Source of the DNA: CBDCFV01 sp963664625 | Lineage (GTDB): Bacteria > Chloroflexota > Dehalococcoidia > Lucifugimonadales > UBA3495 | Direction: 5' to 3' | NCBI GenBank assembly: GCA_963664625.1 | Contig: OY761541.1 | Location: forward strand, 1-64,000 | Length of the DNA stretch: 64,000 nucleotides | Part shown: positions 8,540 through 18,057 of the stretch, in pieces | Numbering within the stretch: the stretch's first letter is position 1 | Layout: the number at the start of each line of letters is the position of its first letter | Made by a program: the position numbers and the translations under genes | Notes under the pieces: generated by a model | What the model was told of the DNA's origin: nothing | Seen by the model: the letters and a program-made list of their open reading frames with translations, nothing else | The model's database searches: none

Positions 8540-10387
8540 TCAGGCCCGGGTATCCCGGTTTAACACGGGTTTCAGCGCCTCGATCAAGGGCGGAAGGTAC
8601 TTTTCCCAGTCCCCCACAATCCCGAAATCAGCGGCGCGAAAAATGGTGTGCCTACGGTTCCGGTTCACCGCCAGGATTACGCCTGCCTTCTGTATGCCCA
8701 CAGTATGGTTGAACACGCCGCGTATGCCAACGGCGATGTAGACCCTTGGCGTGATGGTGCGACCGCTGATGCCCACTTGAATCTGGTGGGGCAGCCACCC
8801 GGCGTGGGTCACGTTGCGGGTAATAGCCAGGGAAGCGCCTATCGAGCTCGCCAGTTCTTGTATTTGAGGCAGGTTCTCCGGCCCGCCTATGCCCATACCC
8901 ACTCCCAGAACTACCTGCGCCTGCACCAACTCCACGGCCCCCAGGTCGTTTTGCTGGGTTTCCTCGACAATGGTGACGTCCCGGCCTTCGAATGGCCGGG
9001 AGTCAATCATTTCGACTCGGGGCTTGGCATCCTGGTCCGGCGTAACGGGGGTAAGCAGTCCCGGACGGAGTGTAACCATGTTGGGGAGGACTTTGGACAG
9101 GATGGGCGCGACCACGTTGCCGCCCAAGGCCGGCTTCAGTTGCACCAGCCGCCCTTCGTCGTCTATCTCCAGGTCCACGGCATCGCCGGTCAGCCCCAAC
9201 TCCAACTTTGCGGCCACGCGGGCCGCTAGGTCGCGGCTGTCCGGGGTTGAGGCGAAAAGCGCGGCGTACGGGCGGGATTCGTCCATCGCGTCGGCCAGCG
9301 CCTTTGTGACCGCGCGGCCCCAGATGGGTCCCAACCCCGTATTGTCCAGCACCAACACCCTGTCCGCTCCGTAAGCCGCCAGTTGGTCCAGTTGGTCTTG
9401 GCGGGCAGGTCCTATGAGCACCGCAGCCACTTCGCTCTTTGTGTAGGACGTCAATTCCCGTGCCCTGCCCAGCATTTCCAGTGTCACTCGCCGCAGTTCG
9501 CCCTGGGCCGTTTCGGCCACGACCCAGATGCTTCTCTCACGGCTGTCCGGGTAATACTCCGGGGCCGGGGCATCCGACGTACCGGCGGACTGGGAGGACA
9601 CCTCGGCCAGCCTATCGGCCAGCAACGCGGCCACCTGCCGGGCCGCCTCCCCGGCATCTTCCTCTTCAACCACAACGCCCAGGCGGTTGGGCTCCACCAG
9701 CCGGATGTCCTGCACCCATGTAGGGGAACCATCCACACCGAACAAAGATGCATCCGATGAGAGTTGGGCGCAGTTGACTTCTTCGACCGGCTTGCCTTCG
9801 GCCTCGGCCATCTGGTCCCGGTTGGGGAACAACTCGGGCCCCACTCCCTCAGTGACGCAGGCCAGCGCGGGAAGGGAACATTCAATAACTTGATGCCCTT
9901 CATCGCTCAGGCGCTCTACCCTTATACTGCCCGACGAGCCGTCGTAATCCAGCTTGCTGACCTGGCCGATGTGGGGAATATCCAAAAGTTCGGCTATTTC
10001 CGGGCCGACCTGACCCGTTTCCGAGTCCGAACTGTTGCGCCCGCATAAAATCAGGTCGGGGTTCTCTCTCTGCAATGCCATCGCCAAGGCACGTGCGGTT
10101 GCAAGGGTGTCCGACCCGGCCAACGCCCGGTCACTAACCAGTATCCCGCGGTCAGCCCCCAAGGCCAGACAATGGACCAAGCCTTCACGAGCCTGGGGTG
10201 GTCCCATGCATACGGCCACCACCTCGTCATCGGGTCCGCTTTTGAGTTCCACAGCCCTGGCGAGGCCCAACAGGTCAAAGGAGTTGATTTCCGACGGCAC
10301 ACCTTCGCGCTTGATGGTCTTGTTCTCGTAGTCGAATTGGATCTGGGAAACTACCGGGACGTATTTGACGCAAACGGCGATTTTCAT
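8540..10387 (-). CDS. Electron transfer flavoprotein, beta-alpha fusion
   Basis: A single 615-residue chain carrying both ETF subunits. Residues 1-265 are ETF-beta: MKIAVCVKYVPVV, SFDLLGLARAVELK, CGRNSSDSETGQVGPEIAEL. A low-complexity Ser/Pro linker spans about 265-285. The rest is ETF-alpha, ending with the FAD domain: GMGIGGPENL, HQIQVGISGRTITPRVYIAV, GVFNHTVGIQ, DFGIVGDWEKYLPPL. ETF accepts electrons from acyl-CoA dehydrogenases and passes them to the quinone pool through ETF-QO. Two acyl-CoA dehydrogenases lie about 0.8 kb downstream on the same strand. ETF subunits are normally separate etfB and etfA genes, so the fusion is unusual. There is no internal stop or start at the junction. AAGGAAC precedes the ATG. 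Confidence 0.93.
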   Translation of the reverse strand: MKIAVCVKYVPVVSQIQFDYENKTIKREGVPSEINSFDLLGLARAVELKSGPDDEVVAVCMGPPQAREGLVHCLALGADRGILVSDRALAGSDTLATARALAMALQRENPDLILCGRNSSDSETGQVGPEIAELLDIPHIGQVSKLDYDGSSGSIRVERLSDEGHQVIECSLPALACVTEGVGPELFPNRDQMAEAEGKPVEEVNCAQLSSDASLFGVDGSPTWVQDIRLVEPNRLGVVVEEEDAGEAARQVAALLADRLAEVSSQSAGTSDAPAPEYYPDSRERSIWVVAETAQGELRRVTLEMLGRARELTSYTKSEVAAVLIGPARQDQLDQLAAYGADRVLVLDNTGLGPIWGRAVTKALADAMDESRPYAALFASTPDSRDLAARVAAKLELGLTGDAVDLEIDDEGRLVQLKPALGGNVVAPILSKVLPNMVTLRPGLLTPVTPDQDAKPRVEMIDSRPFEGRDVTIVEETQQNDLGAVELVQAQVVLGVGMGIGGPENLPQIQELASSIGASLAITRNVTHAGWLPHQIQVGISGRTITPRVYIAVGIRGVFNHTVGIQKAGVILAVNRNRRHTIFRAADFGIVGDWEKYLPPLIEALKPVLNRDTRA

Positions 10388-10419
10388 TGGAGTTCCTTTA
10401 CATAACCAATAGTAGGAAA

Positions 10420-10444
10420 CCGGGAGCGAGTGCGCCGCTCCCGG
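10420..10444 (-). terminator. Hairpin after nicotinate phosphoribosyltransferase
   Basis: A 9-bp perfect stem (CCGGGAGCG at 10420-10428, CGCTCCCGG at 10436-10444) has a 7-nt loop. On the minus strand it is followed by TTTCC, a weak T-tract. It separates pncB from the ETF gene. Confidence 0.6.
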
Positions 10445-10452
10445 AGGGTGAC

Positions 10453-11829
10453 TTACAGTTCCGAGTCTATGAGTTGTTCCCTCAATTCCGCCGTCAACCG
10501 TTGTAGTTTCGGACTGAATTGTACCGGGAATCTGGGCGGGCCAACCAATGCCTTGAACCTGGAATCGAGGGAATGCCAGTCCTCTTTTAACCGACCTCGG
10601 ATTTCTCCAAGGGTGGACGATGAAGCGGTGGGGCGTCCTTCCGTCATTACGGTGCTCAACAGTCCCTCGGCCCCGGCAACATTCTCATCGGCCAGGGCCA
10701 CTACGTCCCGGGACCAGCCTCCGTCACTGTCCCGCATACGGAAGACCTGCTTGGCGCCCGGCGGCGATTCCTTGTCAGTGCTCAGCTTCATCACCGGCCG
10801 CCCGTCGTAACAGACCAACTTGTAAGCCATGTCGCTCCACGGCGCATCGGCGGAAACGCCGGCCTTGGTGCCCACACCGAAAAGGTCTATGGGCGCGCCT
10901 GCTTCGACCAACCGCTCCAACTCGTACTCGTCCAATCCGCCCGACGCAACAATTCTAACGTAGTCCAGACCAGCTTCATCCAGGATACGGCGCACTTGGC
11001 GGCTCAGGGAATCGTAGTCTCCCGAATCTAGCCGTACTGCCACCAGCCGGTTGCCACTCCTTTCTAACGACTTAGCTGTCTCGACGGCTTTTCGCGCGCC
11101 TCCAATGGTGTCGTAAGTGTCCAGCAGAAGGATCGTCCGGTCTGGAAAGGCCTCGGAATAGGCGTTAAAGGCAGCGGACTCCGACTCGAAGCTGGAAATG
11201 AAAGAGTGGGCCATCGTGCCGGCGGGGGGAATGCCGTATATCTTGGCAGCCAACACGTTGCTGGTGGACTGGAAACCGCCGATGTAGCTGCACCGGGCCA
11301 TTTTTAGCGCGGCGTCAGTCCCGTGGGTGCGGCGAGAGGCAAAGTCGCTCACCGCTCGTCCCTGGCAAGCCCAGACACACCGGGCCGCTTTGGTGGCCAG
11401 AAGCGTTTGGAGGTTGACTTGGTTGATTATGAAGGTCTCAGCCATCTGGGCTTCTATGATCGGACCAGTTACTTCCAGTACAGGTTCGTTGGCAAAGAAA
11501 AGCCTCCCTTCGGGGATGGCGCGTACGCTGCCGGTGAAGCGGAGCGACGCAAGGTAGTCCAAAAAATCATCCTGGAATATGTCGGTGGACTTGAGGTAAT
11601 CGATGCTGGAAGGGCCGAATTTCATCGCCTCCAGGAAGTCCAGCACGTCCTCCAGCCCGGCGGCCACGAAGTATCCCCGGTTGGGCGGATATTCGCGGAT
11701 AAAGAGACTGAAGGTTGCGGGCGCGAACATCTCTTGGCGGAAGTAGGCTTGCGCCATGGTCAGTTCATAGAGGTCCGCGAACAGGCCCGTCTCTTCCGGT
11801 GGAAGGGGTATGCGGGAGCTTCCTGTCAA
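10453..11829 (-). CDS. pncB: Nicotinate phosphoribosyltransferase
   Basis: A 458-residue NAPRTase of the NAD salvage pathway, converting nicotinate and PRPP to nicotinate mononucleotide with ATP use. Diagnostic stretches are GLFADLYELTMAQAYF at the N-terminus, DFASRRTHG with the phosphate-binding arginines, IPPAGTMAHSFISSF, and LLLDTYDT with the later VRLDSGD. The start is TTG at 11829, preceded by GAGGAGCAGG; the next ATG would cut into the conserved YELTMAQ motif. A strong promoter lies 69 nt upstream, divergent from the methyl-cycle operon. Confidence 0.95.
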   Translation of the reverse strand: MTGSSRIPLPPEETGLFADLYELTMAQAYFRQEMFAPATFSLFIREYPPNRGYFVAAGLEDVLDFLEAMKFGPSSIDYLKSTDIFQDDFLDYLASLRFTGSVRAIPEGRLFFANEPVLEVTGPIIEAQMAETFIINQVNLQTLLATKAARCVWACQGRAVSDFASRRTHGTDAALKMARCSYIGGFQSTSNVLAAKIYGIPPAGTMAHSFISSFESESAAFNAYSEAFPDRTILLLDTYDTIGGARKAVETAKSLERSGNRLVAVRLDSGDYDSLSRQVRRILDEAGLDYVRIVASGGLDEYELERLVEAGAPIDLFGVGTKAGVSADAPWSDMAYKLVCYDGRPVMKLSTDKESPPGAKQVFRMRDSDGGWSRDVVALADENVAGAEGLLSTVMTEGRPTASSSTLGEIRGRLKEDWHSLDSRFKALVGPPRFPVQFSPKLQRLTAELREQLIDSEL

Positions 11830-11897
11830 CTCACCCTGCTCCTCGGTTGGTGCGCGCGTTAAGCGGTATGAGCAACGGCGGCGTGGGTTGGGGGATA

Positions 11898-11926
11898 ATT
11901 ATGTTGGCGGCCCTACGGCGTGTCAA
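11898..11926 (-). promoter_or_regulatory. Promoter (TTGACA-17-CATAAT) for pncB
   Basis: On the minus strand, TTGACA (11921-11926) and CATAAT (11898-11903) are 17 bp apart. It faces away from the methyl-cycle promoter, whose -35 box begins only 15 bp away. Confidence 0.8.
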
Positions 11927-11940
11927 CCGACTCGCTGTCC

Positions 11941-11969
11941 TTGACACACGGCTGGCCGCTGGTTACCAT
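11941..11969 (+). promoter_or_regulatory. Promoter (TTGACA-17-TACCAT) for the SAM-riboswitch operon
   Basis: A perfect TTGACA (11941-11946) lies 17 bp before TACCAT (11964-11969). The expected start point near 11976 is about 30 nt before the riboswitch core, as needed for a 5'-leader aptamer. Confidence 0.8.
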
Positions 11970-12004
11970 AGCCTTGATTAACAACTAGGGCACAAATTGG
12001 AACC

Positions 12005-12142
12005 CTTTATCCAGAACGGCTGAGGGGACGGCCCGATGAAGCCGGGCAACCGGTCATAGCGTTCGCTTACAGTGAACGCGAGACACGGTGCTAATTCCGG
12101 CGTCTGTGGCGGGGATGTGGCGACAGGCGAAAGATGAGGGGC
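12005..12142 (+). ncRNA. SAM-I (S-box) riboswitch
   Basis: The leader carries the SAM-I core in order: TATCCAGAACGGCTGAGGG, then GGCCCGATGAAGCCGGGCAA with the kink-turn side, a variable stem (GTTCGCTTACAGTGAACGC), CGGTGCTAATTCC, and finally GCGAAAGATGAGGGG closing P1. S-boxes bind S-adenosylmethionine and usually cause premature termination when it is abundant. The downstream genes are exactly methyl-cycle functions (mtnA, mtnP, ahcY, metK), and an intrinsic terminator follows within 20 nt. The boundaries are estimates. Confidence 0.95.
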
Positions 12143-12156
12143 TTGGTCTTTTATTG

Positions 12157-12183
12157 AGCTTCTCTGAAAAGAGAAGCTTTTTT
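12157..12183 (+). terminator. Riboswitch-controlled intrinsic terminator
   Basis: A 9-bp stem AGCTTCTCT/AGAGAAGCT with a GAAA loop is followed by six Ts. It is placed directly after the SAM-I aptamer and 98 nt before mtnA. This is the expected expression platform, an OFF switch when SAM binds. Confidence 0.9.
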
Positions 12184-12280
12184 ATGGAGTCCGCATTCCG
12201 CCCGTCCACCATTCTCTGAAAAACCGCTTCGTGTCGATGCCTGTGCCTTGTAAATTACCCTTGATTGGGAGCAACCTCCG

Positions 12281-13333
12281 GTGAACGAGATCAGGCCAAT
12301 CCATTGGACCGACGGCAAGCTGTGGCTGTTGGACCAGACGCGTTTGCCGTTGGAAGAGGTCAATGTCGAGGTCTCCCGGTACGAACAGGCGATAGACGCA
12401 ATCCGTGAGATGCGGGTCAGAGGAGCGCCAGCAATCGGAGTGACTGCCGGTTACGCTATGGCAATGGCCGCGCGGGAAATTGCCGCGGACGGCAGAACGG
12501 ACTACTTGACGAAGCTGGAATCCGCCGCCGGTCGCATCGGTGCGGCCCGCCCCACCGCCGTCAACCTCCAGTGGGCGGTGCAGCGGATGCTCCGCTTGGC
12601 CCAGGACGAGCCCGACGCCAAGGAAATTCCGGCCCGCCTGCTGGCCGAGGCTCAAGCCATTCACGCCCAGGACGAGGAGATCAACCGGCGCATGGGCGAA
12701 CTGGGCAAGGAATTGATGCCCGACGGCGGCTCGGTGCTGACCCACTGCAACACCGGCGCCTTGGCCACCTCCGGTTTTGGAACGGCCTTGGGCGTCATCC
12801 GGGCCGGATGGGAGGACGGCAAGCGGTTCCGGGTGTTCAACACCGAGACCCGTCCCTTTTTACAAGGCTCTCGCCTGACCGCGTGGGAGTTCCACCAGTT
12901 GGGCATCCCCGCCACGCTGATAGTGGACTCGGCGGCGGGAATGATGATGAACACCGGCCAAATCAGTTGCGTAATCACCGGGGCCGACCGCATCGCCGCC
13001 AACGGCGACACCGCCAACAAGATAGGTACCTATACCCTGGCGGTGCTGGCCAAGGAAAACGGCATCCCGTTTTTCGTGGCGGCGCCCACCAGCACCATTG
13101 ATCTCGACCTGCCCTCCGGGAACGATATACGGATAGAGGAACGCCCGGCGGAGGAAGTCACCCGCATTCAAGGCCATCCCACCGCGCCCCCGGACATTGC
13201 GGCAATGAACCCCGCCTTCGACGTTACTCCCCATCGCTACGTGGACGCCATCGTTTCCGAGGCGGGCGTCTCCCGCGCCCCGTATCTCGAAAGTCTGAAA
13301 CTGGCCGTCGAATCGGCCAAGGCGGAGGGGTAG
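12281..13333 (+). CDS. mtnA: S-methyl-5-thioribose-1-phosphate isomerase
   Basis: A 350-residue enzyme of methionine salvage that isomerises methylthioribose-1-P to methylthioribulose-1-P. It has RVRGAPAIGVTAGY at residues 46-59, the catalytic cysteine C156 in LTHCNTGALATSG, and the catalytic aspartate D236 in TGADRIAANGDTANKIGTY. The start is GTG 12281, with GGGAG a few bases upstream. It is the first gene behind the SAM-I riboswitch and ends 4 nt before mtnP, so the two are cotranscribed and probably translationally coupled. Confidence 0.96.
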   Translation: MNEIRPIHWTDGKLWLLDQTRLPLEEVNVEVSRYEQAIDAIREMRVRGAPAIGVTAGYAMAMAAREIAADGRTDYLTKLESAAGRIGAARPTAVNLQWAVQRMLRLAQDEPDAKEIPARLLAEAQAIHAQDEEINRRMGELGKELMPDGGSVLTHCNTGALATSGFGTALGVIRAGWEDGKRFRVFNTETRPFLQGSRLTAWEFHQLGIPATLIVDSAAGMMMNTGQISCVITGADRIAANGDTANKIGTYTLAVLAKENGIPFFVAAPTSTIDLDLPSGNDIRIEERPAEEVTRIQGHPTAPPDIAAMNPAFDVTPHRYVDAIVSEAGVSRAPYLESLKLAVESAKAEG

Positions 13334-13337
13334 GCGT

Positions 13338-14213
13338 TTGGCTATGCCGGACAAGCAAGCGAGAATAGGGATAATCGGAGGCAGCGGCCTTTACGAAATG
13401 GACGGTCTCTCCGGGTTGGAGTTCGTTGACGTCGAGACCCCCTTCGGAAGCCCCAGCGACTCCATCGCCGTCGGGCGTTTGTCGGATATCCCGGTGGCCT
13501 TCGTTCCCCGTCATGGCCGGGGACACCGCATCAGCCCAACCAACCTGCCCAGCCACGCCAACATCTACGCCCTCAAGACCCTGGGCGTGGAGCGAATCAT
13601 CTCCATAAGCGCCGTGGGCAGCCTGAAAGAGGAACTGAGACCCCTCGACCTGGTGGTGCCGGACCAGCTTATCGACCGCACCCGCAGCCGGAACAACACC
13701 TTCTTCGACCAGGGCGCAGCCGTCCACATCACCTTTGCCGACCCATTCTGCGCCCCAGCCAGCCGGATTGTTTACGAACAAGCGGCGGAGATGGGCTTGT
13801 CCGTCCACGAGGGTGGCACACTGGTGGTGATGGAAGGCCCGGCCTTCTCCACCAGGGCCGAGTCGTTCATGTACCGCTCCTGGGGCGCCGACATGATTGG
13901 CATGACCGCTTTGCCGGAAGCCAAGCTGGCCAGGGAAGCGGAAATATGCTACGCGACGATGGCCTGGATTACGGACTACGATTGCTGGCACGAGGAAGAG
14001 GAGAGCGTCACCGTGGAGATGATTATAGCCAATCTCCTCAAGAACGTCGCCGCGTCGAAAGAACTGCTCCAGAGGGTAATTCCCCGCCTCGACGTGGAGT
14101 GGGACTGCCCCTGTGGTTCGGCATTGCAGGACGCCATCGTAACCAACCGCGACATGATTCCCGACGAGCTCAAGCGCAAAATGGATCCGATTACGGGCCG
14201 CTACCTGACCTGA
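13338..14213 (+). CDS. mtnP: S-methyl-5'-thioadenosine phosphorylase
   Basis: A 291-residue purine nucleoside phosphorylase family member that cleaves methylthioadenosine to adenine and methylthioribose-1-P, feeding mtnA directly. It shows GIIGGSGLYEMDGL, the phosphate-binding PRHGRGHRISP, the PSHANIYALK motif and the MTAP-like active-site run GMTALPEAKLAREAEICYAT, then TDYDCWHEEEE. Start choice: TTG 13338 is 7 nt after GGAGGGG and is preferred, though ATG 13344 is also possible. The gene order mtnA-mtnP reverses the pathway order but places both salvage steps together. Confidence 0.95.
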   Translation: MAMPDKQARIGIIGGSGLYEMDGLSGLEFVDVETPFGSPSDSIAVGRLSDIPVAFVPRHGRGHRISPTNLPSHANIYALKTLGVERIISISAVGSLKEELRPLDLVVPDQLIDRTRSRNNTFFDQGAAVHITFADPFCAPASRIVYEQAAEMGLSVHEGGTLVVMEGPAFSTRAESFMYRSWGADMIGMTALPEAKLAREAEICYATMAWITDYDCWHEEEESVTVEMIIANLLKNVAASKELLQRVIPRLDVEWDCPCGSALQDAIVTNRDMIPDELKRKMDPITGRYLT

Positions 14214-14247
14214 TTTTCCCGACCAGAATTCTCAAGGAGGACAGACC

Positions 14248-14607
14248 ATGCCCAGGCAAGAGGCTGGTGAACCCTACTACCGGGTGGATTCCCCGGAGGC
14301 TAACGAAATCCTGGCGGCCGACCCGGAAAACACCGTCGTGGTGGATGTCAGACGCGACGACGAATGGGTAACCGGCCATGTCTCCGGCGCTCTCCACATC
14401 AACATCGATGAGCTGGCCGGCCGCATGGACGAGGTGCCGCGCGACAAGAAGCTGCTGTTCATCTGCGCCGCCGGCGTGCGCAGCGGTCTGGCCTGCGAGG
14501 TGGCTGCATCAATGGGGTACGACTCGGAGAACCTCTACAACATCGAGGATGGCACTCCGGCTTGGATTGCCGGGAACTTCCCAACTACTTACGGAGAAAA
14601 CCCGTAG
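14248..14607 (+). CDS. Rhodanese-like sulfurtransferase domain protein
   Basis: A 119-residue single-domain rhodanese. VVDVRRDDEWVTGHVSGALH gives the CDC25/rhodanese N-terminal motif, and LLFICAAGVRSGLA holds the active-site cysteine in a six-residue loop, followed by GYDSENLYNIEDGTPAW. Such proteins carry persulfide sulfur. A SAM-regulated operon position between mtnP and ahcY suggests a role in sulfur handling during the methyl cycle, but this is inference from location only. The AAGGAGG ribosome-binding site before the ATG is strong. Confidence 0.93.
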   Translation: MPRQEAGEPYYRVDSPEANEILAADPENTVVVDVRRDDEWVTGHVSGALHINIDELAGRMDEVPRDKKLLFICAAGVRSGLACEVAASMGYDSENLYNIEDGTPAWIAGNFPTTYGENP

Positions 14608-14656
14608 CAACGAAGGCAGCCGGGACCAAACCGGCAAATATCCTTCCAAGGAGTAA

Positions 14657-15931
<1,275 letters not shown>

Positions 15932-15976
15932 ACCAGTTATCCAAGAATCAATGAAACGAATCATGGAGTAACCCTT

Positions 15977-17206
15977 ATGCCTCTACTGTTTCACGAGTCG
16001 CCCAAGTACCTGTTGACCTCCGAATCGGTCACCGAAGGCCATCCGGATAAGCTGTGCGACCAGATTTCCGACGCGGTTCTGGACGCCGCATTGGCCGGAG
16101 ACCGGATGAGCAGGGTAGCCTGCGAGACCGTGGCCACCAAGAACCTGGTGATGGTCACCGGCGAGATAACATCGAACTCAAACCTGGACTTCAACGACAT
16201 CGCCCGGCAAGTCATGCTCGACATCGGCTATACCGACGTCAAGTACGGCTTGGACGGCCACTCCTGCGGAGTTGTCGCCCACGTCAGCCAGCAATCGGCC
16301 GACATCAGCCAGGGTGTCACCACCGCCTTGGAGCATCGTACCGAAGGCGAAGCTGCCGACGCCAGGAGGGCCACGGGCGCCGGCGACCAAGGGATGATGG
16401 TGGGTTTCGCCTGCAACGAGACGGAAAGCCTGATGCCCTTGACGGTTGATCTGTCCCATCGCTTGGTGGAACGGCTGGCCGCGGTGCGTAAGGACGGTAC
16501 CCTCCCTTACCTGGGACCCGACGGCAAATCACAGGTAACCGTGGAATACCGCTACGGCAAGCCTCACCGGGTTGATGCGGTGGTCATAAGCACACAGCAT
16601 GAGGACCAGGAAGACCGGGACGCATTCAGAGAAATCATTTACAGCGACATCATCGAGCATGTCATCAAGCCAGTGGTGCCTGAGAATCTGCTGGACGACG
16701 ACACCAAGTACTACGTCAACCCCAGCGGATGGTTCGTTATCGGCGGGCCACAGGGAGACACCGGGTTGACCGGACGCAAGATCCTGGTAGACACCTACGG
16801 CGGCATCGCCCGGCACGGCGGCGGCGCGTTCTCCGGCAAAGACCCGACCAAGGTCGACCGGTCCGGCGCCTACGCCGCCCGGTATGTCGCCAAGAACCTG
16901 GTGGCCGCCGGACTGGCGGACCGGGTCGAGGTTATTGTCTCCTACGCCATCGGCGTCGCCAGACCGATTTCCGTGTCCGTGGAGACCTTCGACACCAGCC
17001 ACTTCCCCAACGAGAAAATCGAGCAACTGGTCCAGGACAACTTCGACCTGCGACCGGGGGCGATAATCGAGGACCTTGACCTGCGACGGCCCATTTACGG
17101 CAAGACGGCCGCCTACGGTCATTTTGGCCGTGCGGACGTTGACCTGCCTTGGGAACGCACCGACAAGGCGGATGTTCTGAGGGCTGCCGCTGGAATCTCC
17201 GGCTAA
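15977..17206 (+). CDS. metK: S-adenosylmethionine synthetase
   Basis: A 409-residue MetK making SAM from methionine and ATP. The three family signatures are present: [19 protein letters not shown] near the N-terminus, [16 protein letters not shown] in the middle and [20 protein letters not shown] near residue 280. Length and ends are normal. GGAG precedes the ATG. Being behind a SAM-I riboswitch gives product feedback: high SAM should stop transcription of its own synthase together with the recycling genes. The deiodinase-like gene begins 47 nt downstream. Confidence 0.97.
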   Translation: MPLLFHESPKYLLTSESVTEGHPDKLCDQISDAVLDAALAGDRMSRVACETVATKNLVMVTGEITSNSNLDFNDIARQVMLDIGYTDVKYGLDGHSCGVVAHVSQQSADISQGVTTALEHRTEGEAADARRATGAGDQGMMVGFACNETESLMPLTVDLSHRLVERLAAVRKDGTLPYLGPDGKSQVTVEYRYGKPHRVDAVVISTQHEDQEDRDAFREIIYSDIIEHVIKPVVPENLLDDDTKYYVNPSGWFVIGGPQGDTGLTGRKILVDTYGGIARHGGGAFSGKDPTKVDRSGAYAARYVAKNLVAAGLADRVEVIVSYAIGVARPISVSVETFDTSHFPNEKIEQLVQDNFDLRPGAIIEDLDLRRPIYGKTAAYGHFGRADVDLPWERTDKADVLRAAAGISG

Positions 17207-17253
17207 AGCGGAAAAGCGCCAAAGCCCGAATACTTCCGGCAGGGGGGCGGGAA

Positions 17254-17994
17254 ATGCAAAAGCAGGAAAGGGACAACCTGATGCAACGGCTGACTCCGGA
17301 TGAACGCGGCGTCATGCGAAGAGCGATTGACGCCGCCAAGGAACAGGCCAAAGCGTATCCGCCGGGCGCCTTCACCGCCAAGCAATACCTTGCCCCCGCA
17401 AAAGAGGGCCTGCCGCCGCAGCTTCAAGCCGCCTTGGACGCCGTTATAGCCAGAGACGAAATGGGGCCGGCGGTGGGCAAGGAGCCGCCGGACTTTGAAC
17501 TCAAATTATTGGGGTCGGAAGAACGTGTCCGACTATCCGATTATCGCGGTAAAAGGCCCGTCGCCTTTGTTTTCGGCAGCTACACTTGACCACCTTTCCG
17601 CTCCCAGGTTGGGCGCATAGAAGAGGTCTACAATCGGTTCGGGAGTCAAGTCGAGTTCTTCGTAGTGTACGTACAGGAAGCGCACCCGTCCGACGGTTGG
17701 CAAATGCCGATAAACGTCGAGGAGAATGTAATCTACCGCCAGCACCAGAGCTACGACGAACGTGAGGAAACGGCGGCGGCTTGCAGTTTGGGCCTCGACA
17801 TAAAACTCCCGGTCCTTGTCGAAGAAATGGACAATGCTGTTGACTATGGCTATGGCGCTGCCCCGGAACGGCTCTACCTGATCGATACCGACGGCTTGGT
17901 CGCGTATCGCGGAGGAGCAGGCCCTCACTTCTTCAACGTGGACGAGTGGGAACAGGCCATCGAGGCTTGCCTTGCCAAGGTCACTTCGCCCTAG
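17254..17994 (+). CDS. Deiodinase-like thioredoxin-fold protein with in-frame TGA (candidate selenocysteine)
   Basis: This is one continuous frame of 246 codons, broken only by TGA at 17587-17589. The N-terminal 111 residues end GPAVGKEPPDFELKL, then RLSDYRGKRPVAFVFGSYT. After TGA the same frame continues PPFRSQVGRIEEVYNRFG, then VEFFVVYVQEAHPSDGW and APERLYLIDTDG. These match the animal iodothyronine deiodinase segments FGSCT-Sec-PxF, YIEEAHxSDGW and LPERLYV, with TGA precisely at the catalytic selenocysteine. ATG 17254 follows a purine-rich AGGGGGGCGG site. Read conventionally, it would be two short ORFs (17254-17589 and 17665-17994). Bacterial relatives may be general reductive dehalogenase- or peroxiredoxin-like enzymes; the substrate is unknown. 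It follows metK closely in the SAM-riboswitch operon. Confidence 0.85.
17590..17616 (+). promoter_or_regulatory. Candidate bacterial SECIS hairpin
   Basis: Immediately 3' of the TGA, GC (17600-17601) and CCCA (17603-17606) pair with TGGG (17610-17613) and GC (17615-17616), leaving U602 opposite C614 and an apical GGT triloop (17607-17609). E. coli fdhF has a similar arrangement: a GGU-containing loop about 18 nt after UGA and a bulged U four base pairs below the loop. Here the GGT starts 18 nt after the UGA. Pairing was done by eye, with no energy calculation. Confidence 0.6.
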
Positions 17995-18057
17995 CCTGCT
18001 CTTTTCTGTGCTTGTCACTCCGGTACTGGAAATGATACCGGCGGCTTGGGAGGGAAG

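Noticed and set aside
17149..17589. A short ORF ending at the TGA as a complete gene, and a separate ORF at 17665
   Set aside because: The two parts are in the same frame and both match deiodinase-family segments, so one gene with Sec or a stop is a better explanation than two genes.
17587..17589. Treating the TGA as a plain sequencing error or pseudogene
   Set aside because: It cannot be excluded, but its exact position at the catalytic Sec site and the downstream GGT hairpin make recoding the better hypothesis.
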